From assembly GCF_024519455.1 (NCBI RefSeq), contig NZ_JALJRY010000019.1:1-64000 (forward strand): a stretch of 64,000 nucleotides of DNA, given 5' to 3'. The position numbers and the translations under genes were made by a program. A model generated the notes under the pieces. That model did not search any database and was not told the DNA's origin. It saw only the letters and a list, made by a program, of their open reading frames with translations. Positions 25,747 to 34,710 of this stretch are shown here, piece after piece. The DNA comes from Streptomyces sp. STR69. Lineage in GTDB: Bacteria; Actinomycetota; Actinomycetes; Streptomycetales; Streptomycetaceae. Positions within the stretch are counted from its first letter, which is position 1. Every line of letters begins with the position of its first letter.

Positions 25747-26652
25747 ATGAACACGCAAACGCACCGCCTCCTCGGCCCGCTGCTCGCACCGCTCCTGGGT
25801 GCCTGTCTCCTTGCCGGTTGCGGCGACGGCCGTAGCGCGGACGACACGCGTACGGACGGTAAGTCGCTTCAAGCGCAGGAGAAGCGCGCCCGTGAAGTGG
25901 CCGACGCCTGGCACGGATCCGCAGCCGCCGCTGCCTGGAGCCGGGGCTACTACCCGTTGGCCGACACGACGCAGCCCCCGGAATCGGGCTGGCACAGCGA
26001 GGCGGACAAGCAGGCCTACGAGACCAGGACCATCGTCCGGCGCGGCAAGCTGCCGACCACCGCGATCACGCAGGGAAAGGTGAAGTGGAGGAGCGGAAGC
26101 ACGCTGAGCCGTCCGCTGGTGGCGCCGAACACGGCGTATCAGTCGTTCGCCCACTACAACAGCCAGGGACCCAGGCTCACCGTGACGGGAGTGAAGCTCG
26201 GTGCGATGACGATCACCACGAGCCGGGGAACGGCGGCTGTCCCCGCTTGGCTGTTCACTCTCGACGGCTACGACACCCCGCTCAAACAGGTCGCCGTCAC
26301 CCCGTCGAAGCTTCCCAAGTCGCCGATCGGACAAGTTGAGCAAGGATCGACCGGCGGCCTCAGGAGCATCGCCCGGCTGGCCGGGACGGCGGCGGACGGC
26401 CGCTCCCTCACGGTGCGGGCGACCCACGGAGCCTGCGACGACGGCCCCGTCGTAAACGTACTGGAGACGGACGAGAGCATCGTGCTGTCCGCCTCCGTCA
26501 CGGGGGAGCGGAGCGGCGCCTGCACCGCCCAAATGATCTACGAGAACGTGAAGGTGGAGTTGCGGCAGCCACTCGCCGACCGCGTCGTCCTGGACGCCCT
26601 CACCGGTCGGCCGGTGCCGTACACAGAGGTCAGCGGGGTGTCGCCGGGCTGA
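25747..26652 (+). CDS. Secreted lipoprotein of unknown function
   Basis: A 301-residue protein with a signal peptide ending in the lipobox LLAGCGDG. The mature part is β-rich with two paired cysteines (HGACDDG, SGACTAQ) that may form a disulfide. I do not recognise the domain. It follows the EIIBC gene by 69 bp and may or may not be in its operon. AAGGGG precedes the ATG. Confidence 0.7.
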   Translation: MNTQTHRLLGPLLAPLLGACLLAGCGDGRSADDTRTDGKSLQAQEKRAREVADAWHGSAAAAAWSRGYYPLADTTQPPESGWHSEADKQAYETRTIVRRGKLPTTAITQGKVKWRSGSTLSRPLVAPNTAYQSFAHYNSQGPRLTVTGVKLGAMTITTSRGTAAVPAWLFTLDGYDTPLKQVAVTPSKLPKSPIGQVEQGSTGGLRSIARLAGTAADGRSLTVRATHGACDDGPVVNVLETDESIVLSASVTGERSGACTAQMIYENVKVELRQPLADRVVLDALTGRPVPYTEVSGVSPG

Positions 26653-26672
26653 CCCCAGTGCGGTCGGCCCCT

Positions 26673-27065
26673 TCAAGGGAGCCGGGCCTCCCGGTTCCGC
26701 TCCCGTACCCGGGCCCGCAGCACCTCCTCCTGTGCCGCGGGCCCCGTCGACTCCGGCGGGCAGTCCCACTCCCGGCCGCCCCAGACCGGCCGCAACTGCA
26801 CGTTGCCGCCCACGTGCCCCATCACCTCGCCGATCCGCCCGTCCCGCACGTCCACGGCGTGCGCCCCGACCGGCGGCCGTTCACCGCGCAGTACGGACGC
26901 CAGCTTCTCGGCGGTACGGACGTTGCAACGCCCCAGCGTCACCAACGCGAACGGTTCCTCGCCCGCACCGGTCACCGGGTCCACACCCAGGGACGGCAGG
27001 GCGACACCGACACCGGTGAGTGCCTCCCGGAGCAGGGCGACGACTTCTTCCGTCGACCGCAGCAT
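26673..27065 (-). CDS. Hypothetical protein divergent from an XRE regulator
   Basis: A 130-residue protein starting MLRSTEEVVALLREALTGVG and containing DVRDGRIGEVMGHVGGNVQL and GREWDCPPE near the C-terminus. I recall similar streptomycete proteins next to XRE/DUF397 genes, without a known function. It is convergent with the lipoprotein gene and divergent from the XRE regulator 112 bp away. Confidence 0.6.
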   Translation of the reverse strand: MLRSTEEVVALLREALTGVGVALPSLGVDPVTGAGEEPFALVTLGRCNVRTAEKLASVLRGERPPVGAHAVDVRDGRIGEVMGHVGGNVQLRPVWGGREWDCPPESTGPAAQEEVLRARVRERNREARLP

Positions 27066-27177
27066 TCCTTCACCTCCACGCAGAGTTCACTGTTCGCGAC
27101 ACAGCGTGGCGGCAACGTGTCTAACCTGGCCATACGCGAAGTCCCAACAAACTCGGCTGTCAGGACAGGGAGTTGCC

Positions 27178-28017
27178 GTGGCAGGACAGAAAGACCTCGA
27201 CCCGTCGTCGTCACCACGTGCCCTGCTCGGCGCCGAACTCCGTCACGCCCGCGAGAAGGCGGGCCTCAGCCAGGACGAGTTGGGGCAACGGCTGTTCGTG
27301 AGCGGTTCGTTCATCGGCCAGTTGGAGGCGGGGACGCGGCGGATGTTGCCGGAGTACGCGCGGATGCTGGACGCGGAGTTGGGGACGGGGGACTTCTTCA
27401 CGCGGAATTGCGGGGCGGCGGCGAAGTCCAGGTACCCCGAGCACTTTGCGGAGGCGGCGGAGGCGGAAGCTTCGGCGACGGAGATCAGGCAGTACTCGAC
27501 GATGCTCATCCCCGGGTTGCTCCAGACACCCGAGTACGCACGGGCCGTGTGCCGCGCCTATCAACCCACGGCAACGGAAGACGTGATCGAGGAACTCGTG
27601 ACAGCCCGGATCGAGCGGACCCGGCTCCTCGACGACCCAACAGCACCGTTGTTGTGGGCGATCGTTGACGAAGCCGCGTTGCGCCGAGTATCAGGCGGCC
27701 CGGCGGTCATGGCAGCAGCCCTGCACCGCATCACCGGCCTGATGCGCCGGAACCGGGTCATCGTGCAGGTACTGCCGTTCGAGGCAGGGGCACACCCGGC
27801 CATGCAAGGCTCCATCAAGCTCATGGACTTCGAGGACGCCCCGCCACTTGTCTACTTCGAAGGCGTTGGCACCGGACGCCTGGAGGACGACCCGAGCACC
27901 GTGAGGCACCACCGCCTCACCTACGAACTCCTCGCAGCCTGCGCGCTCTCCCCTGAGAAGTCCCTGGTCTTGATCGAAGCGATGGCGCAGGATTACGCCC
28001 ATGAGGAGCAACCCTGA
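27178..28017 (+). CDS. XRE family regulator with DUF5753 domain
   Basis: A 279-residue protein. Residues 14-75 form the XRE HTH (LRHAREKAGLSQDELGQRLF, SGSFIGQLEAGTRR), followed by the DUF5753 domain common in streptomycete regulators of the BldB/WhiJ-type clusters (YSTMLIPGLLQTPEYARAV, LPFEAGAHPAMQGSIKLMDF). The GTG start follows AGGGAG. The DUF397 gene overlaps its end by 17 bp, the standard pairing. Confidence 0.9.
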   Translation: MAGQKDLDPSSSPRALLGAELRHAREKAGLSQDELGQRLFVSGSFIGQLEAGTRRMLPEYARMLDAELGTGDFFTRNCGAAAKSRYPEHFAEAAEAEASATEIRQYSTMLIPGLLQTPEYARAVCRAYQPTATEDVIEELVTARIERTRLLDDPTAPLLWAIVDEAALRRVSGGPAVMAAALHRITGLMRRNRVIVQVLPFEAGAHPAMQGSIKLMDFEDAPPLVYFEGVGTGRLEDDPSTVRHHRLTYELLAACALSPEKSLVLIEAMAQDYAHEEQP

Positions 28018-28264
28018 GTACGACGTGAGCACCGCGATCTGGCACAAGTCCAGCTACAGCGGAGGCGGCGGCGGCGACTGCCTCGAACTCGCCCGCTGGC
28101 GCAAGTCGACGCACAGTGGCGGCGATGGCGGCGACTGCCTCGAAGTCGCCGACGGGCACCCCGCCCTCGTCCCCGTCCGTGACTCCAAAAACGCCCTCGG
28201 CCCAAAGCTCGTCTTCCGGGCGGAGGCCTGGTCGGCGTTCGTCGGAGATCTCCAGCGCGGCTGA
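28001..28264 (+). CDS. DUF397 protein with duplicated N-terminal motif
   Basis: An 87-residue partner of the XRE regulator. The usual DUF397 protein has one W(K)SS(Y)SG...NCVEVA motif; this one has two in tandem, WHKSSYSGGGGGDCLEL and WRKSTHSGGDGGDCLEV, followed by the normal VPVRDSKN and AWSAFVGDL tail. It overlaps the regulator gene and is surely co-translated. DUF397 proteins are thought to oppose or modulate their XRE partner. Confidence 0.9.
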   Translation: MRSNPEYDVSTAIWHKSSYSGGGGGDCLELARWRKSTHSGGDGGDCLEVADGHPALVPVRDSKNALGPKLVFRAEAWSAFVGDLQRG

Positions 28265-28387
28265 CCACCACGCTCCCACCGGACTTCACGACCCCGTGCA
28301 ACCTTCCTCTGTCCGAGTTCCGTGTAGGACGTAGGGAGAGGCGGATCCGGTTCGGGCGACGCCCGCGTGCGTGAGACGAGGGAGAGC

Positions 28388-28921
28388 GTGACCGATCATC
28401 CCCGCGAGACCGACTTCCGCACCTGGGTGCTGAAGCATCGAACACGCCTGCGCACGACGGCGTTTCTGCTGTGCGGTGACTGGTACCTCGCCGATGACCT
28501 CGTCCAGGAGGCGCTCGGACGGCTCTACTCCCGGTGGAGCCGGGTGTCGGCGGCCGGTGATCCCCGTGCGTACGTCCGTCGGATCCTGTGCAATCTCCAC
28601 ACCGACCACCAGCGCCGGCCGGCCAGGCGCGAGATCAGCGAGGCGGATGTGGCCACGCTGGGCCGGGACCCGGACACCAGCATGGCCGAGCGTGACGACG
28701 ACCTGATCGCCGCTCTGCTGATGATCCCGGCCGGCCAGCGGACCGTACTCGCCCTGCGTTTCTTCGAGGATCTGTCCGTCGAGCAGACCGCGTCCCTGCT
28801 CAGGACGAGTCCGGGCAATGTGAAGAGCCAGACGAGCCGAGGCCTGGAGGCGCTGCGCACCGCGCTCAGGACGCGACCGGCAGAGATCGCACCACCGGCC
28901 ACGTTCGAAGGAGCATCGTGA
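28388..28921 (+). CDS. SigE-type RNA polymerase sigma factor
   Basis: A 177-residue ECF-like sigma factor of the SigE family common in actinobacteria. Region 2 is visible in FLLCGDWYLADDLVQEALGR and region 4 in LALRFFEDLSVEQTASLL, SPGNVKSQTSRGLEAL. The GTG at 28388 has GAGGGAGA just upstream; the frame could extend to 28367. A membrane protein gene overlaps its end by four bases and may be its regulator. Confidence 0.85.
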   Translation: MTDHPRETDFRTWVLKHRTRLRTTAFLLCGDWYLADDLVQEALGRLYSRWSRVSAAGDPRAYVRRILCNLHTDHQRRPARREISEADVATLGRDPDTSMAERDDDLIAALLMIPAGQRTVLALRFFEDLSVEQTASLLRTSPGNVKSQTSRGLEALRTALRTRPAEIAPPATFEGAS

Positions 28922-29808
28922 ACCCCGACCAGACGCAGACGCCGGAAGAACTCGCCGCGCGTATCGCGTCCCTCAGCATCAGTGCTCCCGCCGACCGCGT
29001 CGACATCGACGAGGCGGTTCGCAGCGGGACGAGGCGCCGCCTTCGCCGGCGGCTCGCCGTCGCGGGCGTGTTCGCCTGCGTCGTGGCCGTCGCCGGGTCG
29101 GCGGCCGTCGCCACGCGGGCGGGCCACGAGAGGAGCAACACCTTGACCGCTCCCATGTTCGGCGGCACGACCCTGCCCGCCGAAGACCTCCGCGGACGCT
29201 GGATCGCCGTCTCGGTCGACGGTCGCGACGTCTCGTCGTGGCGCGACGTCAGTGGCCTCCCGGCGAACCTCGTGATCGGCGCCGACGGATCACAGAACGG
29301 ATGGCAGGTGAACGGGGCCTGCGGGCCGCTGATCGCCGGCACCTTCGCACTGCGGGAGGACGGCTCGTTCACCGCGATGCTGCCCCCGCTGCGTTTCCAG
29401 TCCTGCCCGATGCTCAGCACGCCGACCCCGGACCTCCGGGACGCGCTCGGGCGTACCGCCCACGTCACCGTGGACAGGCCGGGCGGCTCGGCCGCCCGGA
29501 CACTGCGGTTCCTGGACAGCCACAAACGGCTCATCGCGCAGTGGCGCGAGGACACCGCGATCGCGCAGCCCGACACCGTGTGCAAGAAGGAGTTCGGAGC
29601 CAAGGCCGTCTCCTACGGCATGTTCACCACCGTCGAGCGGATCCGCGCGAAACGCCTGGCGGCCGCGGACCCCGAGCCCGGGAACGTGCTGCCCGACGTT
29701 CCCGGTGGCACCGTCGCCGTCTACTGCTCGTTCAGGGAGAAGGGGTCGCTCGTCAGTTACGCGGTCACGGCCGACGGCCGGAAAGTGAGGCTCCGGACGG
29801 CCGGCTGA
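28918..29808 (+). CDS. Membrane protein with extracellular META-like domain
   Basis: A 296-residue protein with a cytoplasmic N-terminus of about 45 residues, one membrane segment (AGVFACVVAVAGSAAVA) and an outer domain. The outer part LRGRWIAVSVDGRDV, LVIGADGSQNGWQVNGACG, and FQSCP resembles META/HslJ domains. Its GTG overlaps the sigma gene stop, and the topology (short inner part, one segment, outer sensor) is that of an anti-sigma factor, but no zinc HxxxCxxC motif is present. Role in sigma control is inferred only. Confidence 0.65.
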   Translation: MNPDQTQTPEELAARIASLSISAPADRVDIDEAVRSGTRRRLRRRLAVAGVFACVVAVAGSAAVATRAGHERSNTLTAPMFGGTTLPAEDLRGRWIAVSVDGRDVSSWRDVSGLPANLVIGADGSQNGWQVNGACGPLIAGTFALREDGSFTAMLPPLRFQSCPMLSTPTPDLRDALGRTAHVTVDRPGGSAARTLRFLDSHKRLIAQWREDTAIAQPDTVCKKEFGAKAVSYGMFTTVERIRAKRLAAADPEPGNVLPDVPGGTVAVYCSFREKGSLVSYAVTADGRKVRLRTAG

Positions 29809-29846
29809 CCGGCGGGAGCCTCACTTCGGGGCAGGTCGTCCCGACG

Positions 29847-30989
29847 CTACGAGCAGCGCTTCCAGGTCTGGTAGAACGCACTCGTACTGGAGCGGGTGTC
29901 GGTGAACATGGCGGCACCGGACGAGACACCGTTGGTCGTCAGCCGCACCTCCGTGTTCGGCAGGCTGAAGAGGTTCTTGGAGGTGCCGGCATACCTCGCG
30001 CCGGCGGCACTGAGCGTCTGCCGGCTGAACTTACGCAGCTTGAAACCGTACGGCCGCTCGGTGATGAAGTCCGCCGTCGTCCCGTCGTAGTACGACGACA
30101 GACCGGTGGCGGTGACAGGCGACCAGCCGGATCCGGCGGTCCGGTCGTACCAGTGGAAGACGACCTTTCCCGCGGTGTAGGTCATGTACTGCGAGATGAC
30201 GTGATTGGTCTTCGTCGTGTGCGCGATGTAGACGGGCGGGTTCGCGTGCGCGGCGTTGAGGTACTCGAACCACAGCGAGGCACCCTGGGTGGCCGTGCCC
30301 GGCCCGTTCTGCGTGCTGGACGAGCCCGACGCGAAGCCCTGCTGGATCAGCTTTTGGGAGTTCCACCCGCCGAGCCCGATCCACGGGGCTGCCAGTGAGG
30401 CGGTGTTGGCCCCGCACGTCGTGTAGTAGGTGGGGATGTTCTGGTCGTCGTAGACCTCGTTGTAGTTGGAGTGGCCGGTGGCCATGTAGCCGCCCCAGTT
30501 CCCGCTGTACTTGGTGAACCGCACCGCCGAGCTGCCGGACCCGCCCAGGCACGGGACGGACGGGACGGTCTCGCGGTAGCCCTTGTACTTCGCCCGCCAT
30601 GCCGCCAGCGCGGTCGGGTTGTCCGGGGCATCGAAGCCGTAGGCCCGTGCGGTCGCGGGCGCCGCCGTCTGCGGCCGGAAGCCCTGGGGCGGGACGACCG
30701 TCGACATGGTCACGCCGCCCGGCAGACTGTACGTCAGCTCCTTGCCCGCCGCGGCTCGGACGGCTGCCGCGGCCGACGACGACACTGTCCGGCCGTCCGA
30801 ACCGATCAGACGCGTACGCGTGGCGCTGAGGGGTGTGCACCCCGTGGCCGATGCCGTGCCAGTCACCGGCACGGCGTTCGCGGTCGTCGCGGGGACCGCG
30901 GCACAGACGGCGGTCGCGATCGCCATCGAGCTTGCCGCGACTATGACTTTCCGGACACGAGAGACTGCGGTTGCCCGAAACGGGCTCAT
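29847..30989 (-). CDS. Secreted G1 (eqolisin)-like peptidase
   Basis: A 380-residue exported protein with a signal peptide (about residues 1-39, ending ATTANA) and a propeptide-like stretch. From about residue 160, NWGGYMATGHSNY, then APWIGLGGWNSQKLIQQGF and SLWFEYLNA line up with the two strands that carry the catalytic glutamine and glutamate of G1 peptidases. The match is by eye and partial. A good GAAGGAG ribosome site precedes the ATG. It stands alone. Confidence 0.55.
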   Translation of the reverse strand: MSPFRATAVSRVRKVIVAASSMAIATAVCAAVPATTANAVPVTGTASATGCTPLSATRTRLIGSDGRTVSSSAAAAVRAAAGKELTYSLPGGVTMSTVVPPQGFRPQTAAPATARAYGFDAPDNPTALAAWRAKYKGYRETVPSVPCLGGSGSSAVRFTKYSGNWGGYMATGHSNYNEVYDDQNIPTYYTTCGANTASLAAPWIGLGGWNSQKLIQQGFASGSSSTQNGPGTATQGASLWFEYLNAAHANPPVYIAHTTKTNHVISQYMTYTAGKVVFHWYDRTAGSGWSPVTATGLSSYYDGTTADFITERPYGFKLRKFSRQTLSAAGARYAGTSKNLFSLPNTEVRLTTNGVSSGAAMFTDTRSSTSAFYQTWKRCS

Positions 30990-31465
30990 GTTTCTCCTTC
31001 GGTGCGGGACGAGGACATCAACGGCCGAGGCGCGTCCGCGCCGCAGTCGCTCGCTGATGTCCGGTTTCTGATGCCGACAGGGACCAGCCCGGCGGGACGC
31101 ACGCGTACGCGGCCGAAGCCGTGCGTGTCGTCATCGCGCTGGTGGTCTGCCGCCGATGGCGGCTACGACCTCGCGGGCGGAATCCCAGTGGTTCCGAACC
31201 CCATACCGACAATGAACAGACTGTTCACGCCACCCAACCCCCGTCGTGTGCATGACACTCATCGCACTGATGTGGCTCGTGTCGAGCCGTGCGATGGAGG
31301 CATCGTATGGGGCGGCACGGAAAACACGTGTCCCTTTTTGGAAAGCTTGTTCCCGTGTCGTCACGTGCCCGCGTCCCCGCAGGTTCGTCGCGCGTCCAGC
31401 GGCGCGGCTATGGTCGGCCGAAGGGAAAACCCCCCTCTCCCCGCCCTCTGGAGCCCCGCAGGACC
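30990..31465. other. 476-bp divergent intergenic region
   Basis: This gap lies between the divergent peptidase gene and the hypothetical gene at 31466. I see no conserved-looking coding sequence in it; frames that cross it lack the expected third-position bias. It is locally less GC-rich than its surroundings (around 31190-31360), which fits promoters for both genes, but I could not pick clear -35/-10 pairs. Confidence 0.4.
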
Positions 31466-32032
31466 ATGAACCACGCCCAGCAGACCGCCCTAGGTCGCGC
31501 CCTCCGCCTCCTCGGCGAGCACGGTGAGGCGCTGACGTCCGACACCCCCGACGCCCGGCTGCACGAGGTCAAGGCGGATATCAAGCGCGCCCTGGACCTG
31601 CTGGACGACACCGTCAGCGGCGGCGCGCCGACCACCCGCTGCCCGGAGCACCCCAACGGCCCGGTCGACGCCGACGCCCCCGACCTGTGCCTGCTCTGCG
31701 AGACCCGGCGCCGCGCGGCCCGCCGCTCCGAGATCAACGGCCCGGGCGCACCCCGGCCCACCGACACCACACCGTCGCGCTACGGCGTGCGCGAGGACCG
31801 CCCGCAGGCGCAGCAGCGCTGGCTGCCCGAGCTGTGGAACGGCCAGGCCTGGCAGCTGTGCGGCACCCCGCGCCGCGACCGGCACGAGGCCGAGCTCTAT
31901 CTCGCGGCCCAGCGCCGCGGTTCGCGCGCCGCGATGGCGTACCGGCTCGTGCACGAGTTCACGGACTACGAGGTGCTGCGGGTGTGGGGCACGCCGGTGC
32001 ACGTGGACATCGAGCCGCTGGGGAACCTTTGA
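31466..32032 (+). CDS. Hypothetical protein with zinc-ribbon-like cysteines
   Basis: A 188-residue protein. The N-terminal helix (QTALGRALRLLGEHGEAL) is followed by CPEHPNGPVDADAPDLCLLC, in which C-H and CxxC could bind zinc, and a C-terminal aromatic domain (WLPELWNGQAWQLCG). AGGA precedes the ATG chosen; the frame extends upstream without support. The next gene overlaps by four bases. I do not recognise the family. Confidence 0.65.
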   Translation: MNHAQQTALGRALRLLGEHGEALTSDTPDARLHEVKADIKRALDLLDDTVSGGAPTTRCPEHPNGPVDADAPDLCLLCETRRRAARRSEINGPGAPRPTDTTPSRYGVREDRPQAQQRWLPELWNGQAWQLCGTPRRDRHEAELYLAAQRRGSRAAMAYRLVHEFTDYEVLRVWGTPVHVDIEPLGNL

Positions 32033-32421
32033 GCAGGTTCAAGGGGTTGAACTGGTGGCAGCGGGCGGTGCTGGTCGCGTGCCTGTGCGCACTCGCGCTG
32101 CCGTTGTGGTTCGCCGCGAGGAACGTCCACCGGTTCATCGATGGTGACCGGACGATCACCGAAGGGTACGTCCACTGCGAGTCGAACGACCGCTGCACGG
32201 GCACCTGGCGCCTGCCCGACGGACACCAAGGGCGGGGAAAAATAGCGGGGTTGGCCTTCGAGTACGACGAGGAGCAGGTGACGGGCATCCCGCTCTACGC
32301 CGGCCGGGACTGGGCCGTGACCGAACGCTCCGACCTTGCCTACCACGCGGCCTACGAGTTCGCCGCTGCCGCGATCGGCGCGGCCCTGGTGCTCACGGTG
32401 GCCTGGTTCAAGGCCAACTAA
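32029..32421 (+). CDS. Small membrane protein
   Basis: A 130-residue protein with a membrane segment at residues 10-30 (AVLVACLCALALPLWFAA) and another near the C-terminus. Between them a loop with two cysteines (HCESNDRCTGTW) is probably outside and disulfide-bonded. The TTG start overlaps the preceding stop codon and has GGGGAA upstream. Function unknown; its end overlaps the convergent phosphoesterase gene. Confidence 0.65.
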   Translation: MSRFKGLNWWQRAVLVACLCALALPLWFAARNVHRFIDGDRTITEGYVHCESNDRCTGTWRLPDGHQGRGKIAGLAFEYDEEQVTGIPLYAGRDWAVTERSDLAYHAAYEFAAAAIGAALVLTVAWFKAN

Positions 32422-33296
32422 CTCTCGCGTTCGATGACCAACCGGGTCCGCTCCGCGTCCAGTTGGTACACCGTCTCGTGCGCCCGTGGATCCCGCGCGT
32501 GGAGGGTGTGGAACATCGGCCCGGTGTCGCCGCCCAGTTCCACCCGTGAGGCCGAGGCGCCGCGCACCGCCCGCTCGGTGCCGTACGCGGTGGTCAGGTC
32601 GATCCGGTTGACGACACCCGGCGTGACCCACACCGGCGTCGCCTCCAGGAAGCCGAAGAGCTGGAGGTGGAAGTGCCCGGTGAGGACGACCCGTACGTCA
32701 CTCCCCCGGATCGCGTCCGCCAGCTCCCCGGGATTCCGCAGCCCGAAGGCCTGTTGGGTCGGTACGTCGAGGGCGATGGGCGGATGGTGGAAGGCGAGGA
32801 CGGTGCCGTTCCCGAACGGCGTGCTCAACTCCTCCTTCAGCCAGTCCAGTTGGGCCCCGCTCAGCCGCCCGTACACCTTCCCCGGTACGAGGGAGTCGAG
32901 CGTGATGAACCGGTATCCGCCCACGTCGCTCACGGCCGCGCACGCGAACTCCACGGGAAACACGGCGGATACGACACGATCCGTGCCGTCCGCCGCCAGG
33001 TGCCCGCTCCCCAACACCTTCCCGAACGACTCGCGTTCGTCGTGGTTCCCGGTCGTGTAGAAGACCGGCACCCCGCCCATCCTCCGCGCGAAGCCTCCCA
33101 CCAGCTCCCGTACGGCCGAATACGCCTCCACCGCACCGTCGTTGGCGAGGTCCCCGGTGACGACGATCGCGTCCACACCGCGCTGGTGCCGGAGTTCGGC
33201 GAGCATCAGCCGTAGCGAGTCCGTGGCGTTGACACCGTGCCGGTTGGGGGCGTCGGTGCGCTCCAGGTGGGTGTCGGACAGGTGGAGAATCTTCAT
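32418..33296 (-). CDS. Calcineurin-like metallophosphoesterase
   Basis: A 292-residue enzyme with all metal-binding motifs in order: HLSDTHL near residue 5, VTGDLAND near 47, GNHDE near 83, FHHPPI near 165 and GHFHLQ near 208. The layout resembles CpdA-like cyclic-nucleotide phosphodiesterases and 3',5'-cAMP enzymes of actinobacteria, but the substrate is not fixed by sequence. Confidence 0.85.
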   Translation of the reverse strand: MKILHLSDTHLERTDAPNRHGVNATDSLRLMLAELRHQRGVDAIVVTGDLANDGAVEAYSAVRELVGGFARRMGGVPVFYTTGNHDERESFGKVLGSGHLAADGTDRVVSAVFPVEFACAAVSDVGGYRFITLDSLVPGKVYGRLSGAQLDWLKEELSTPFGNGTVLAFHHPPIALDVPTQQAFGLRNPGELADAIRGSDVRVVLTGHFHLQLFGFLEATPVWVTPGVVNRIDLTTAYGTERAVRGASASRVELGGDTGPMFHTLHARDPRAHETVYQLDAERTRLVIERES

Positions 33297-33343
33297 GTTC
33301 CGGCACGCTAGCCCGAGTTGAGACCCTCACCAATAGCCACGGC

Positions 33344-33940
33344 TCAACGGGTGGCCGGACGCCACATGGTCGTAACGACCTGGCCACCGGGGGTGAGGAT
33401 CTCGTCGCGGGCCGCGAAGCCGACGCTCTCGTACCGCCTGTTGTTGGCCGGGTTGGTCGACTCCAGATACACGGGAGCGCCGAGCGCGTCGATCCGGGCG
33501 AGCCCGTCGGCCAGCAGCCCCATGCCCAGCCCCTTGCCCCGGTGGTCGGCGTGCGTGCCCAGGATGGTCAGGTAGAAGAACGGCTGGGCGGGATGCGCCG
33601 CCTCGAACTGCTCCCCGACGACCGTGATCGCGCGAGCGGTCCCCTCGTCCGTCACCGCGGCCAACCGCCCCTCAAGCCCAGCGGCCTCCTCCTCGGTCAG
33701 CTCGACACCGTCCGGCGGGATGAAGACCGCCGCGGCCTCGACGTCGGGTGTCACCAGCGTCCAGGGGTAGCGCAGCGCGGAGCCGGCGTAGACCCGCCAC
33801 ATCACGGCCGCCTGCTCGGCCCGCCGGTGCTCGTCCGGGAACGCGGGCCCCCAGACCGGGTCGTTGAGGAAGGCGCTGGTGAAGGTGGCGACGACGGCAT
33901 CGAGATCGGCGACCGTGGCCACCCGGCTGGCGGAAGTCAT
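33344..33940 (-). CDS. GNAT family N-acetyltransferase
   Basis: A 198-residue protein with the GNAT fold. The acetyl-CoA site is LGTHADHRGKGLGMGLL near residue 125, and LESTNPANNRRYESVGF follows. The N-terminal FLNDPVWGPAFPDEHRR matches streptomycete members of unknown substrate. The gene stands alone, 48 bp from the phosphoesterase gene on the same strand. Confidence 0.85.
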   Translation of the reverse strand: MTSASRVATVADLDAVVATFTSAFLNDPVWGPAFPDEHRRAEQAAVMWRVYAGSALRYPWTLVTPDVEAAAVFIPPDGVELTEEEAAGLEGRLAAVTDEGTARAITVVGEQFEAAHPAQPFFYLTILGTHADHRGKGLGMGLLADGLARIDALGAPVYLESTNPANNRRYESVGFAARDEILTPGGQVVTTMWRPATR

Positions 33941-34018
33941 ACGATCACCGTACGCACGCCCACGGAGCTTCGCGCACGAGGGGACGACAGCCGGAGCAGT
34001 GGGGGGCGGAGAAGCGCC

Positions 34019-34408
34019 GTGGGATTCCTGAACGACCCGGACACCGCCGCCCTATGCGCCACACTGCTGGTGGCGGTGGGTCTGCCGGCGCTGGTGTACG
34101 CGGGGATCGCCCGGCTCACCGGACGCGGGCGCAAGGGGGGTCCGCCCTGGCGGCCGACGGACGACCCGGTCAACGCGCTCTGCGCCGTGGCGGCCGTCGC
34201 CGGGTATGCGGTCGCCTCGGTCGCCGTGACCGGGAGTTGGGGCGCGACGTTCGGATTCCTGCCGACGGCCTTCATCGGCGGCGGCTTCTCCAGCGCGTTC
34301 GTCTACACCTTCGGCGGCGACGCGGGCACCCGGATCGCCCGCCCGGCCCTTCTGCTGCTGGTGCCATACGCACTCGCCCTCGGCTTCTTCGGCCGCATCG
34401 CAGCCTGA
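34019..34408 (+). CDS. Small multi-pass membrane protein
   Basis: A 129-residue protein with about four hydrophobic segments and a short basic loop (RLTGRGRKGG). The GTG at 34019 follows GGCGGAGAA. No family is recognised. Its stop codon falls at the start of the minisatellite. Confidence 0.6.
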   Translation: MGFLNDPDTAALCATLLVAVGLPALVYAGIARLTGRGRKGGPPWRPTDDPVNALCAVAAVAGYAVASVAVTGSWGATFGFLPTAFIGGGFSSAFVYTFGGDAGTRIARPALLLLVPYALALGFFGRIAA

Positions 34409-34701
34409 GCGGCCGGCTCACTCACCCCAGCCAGCACCACTGACCCCGGCCGGCATCACTCACCCCGGCCGGCATCACTCACCCCGGCCGGCATCACTCA
34501 CCCCGGCCGGCATCACTCACCCCGGCCGGCATCACTCACCCCGGCCGGCATCACTCACCCCGGCCGGCATCACTCACCGCGGCCGGCTCACTCACCCCAG
34601 CCAGCACCACTGACCCCGGCCGGCATCACTCACCCCGGCCGGCATCACTCACCCCGGCCGGCATCACTCACCCCGGCCGGCATCACTCACCCCGGCCGGC
34701 A
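34409..34701. repeat. 19-bp minisatellite with higher-order duplication
   Basis: The unit CCCCGGCCGGCATCACTCA is repeated without change seven times (34444-34576) and four times (34614-34689), with a partial copy at the end. Each run is preceded by the same pair of variant units, CGGCCGGCTCACTCA and CCCCAGCCAGCACCACTGA. So a block [variant, variant, n units] exists twice with n of 7 and 4. No stable frame or spacer content is seen; it is not a CRISPR array. Confidence 0.9.
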
Positions 34702-34710
34702 ATGTCAGCC

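Noticed and set aside
34444..34689. Short identical repeats suggestive of a CRISPR array
   Set aside because: The 19-bp units are head to tail without unique spacers and no cas genes are present, so it is a minisatellite.
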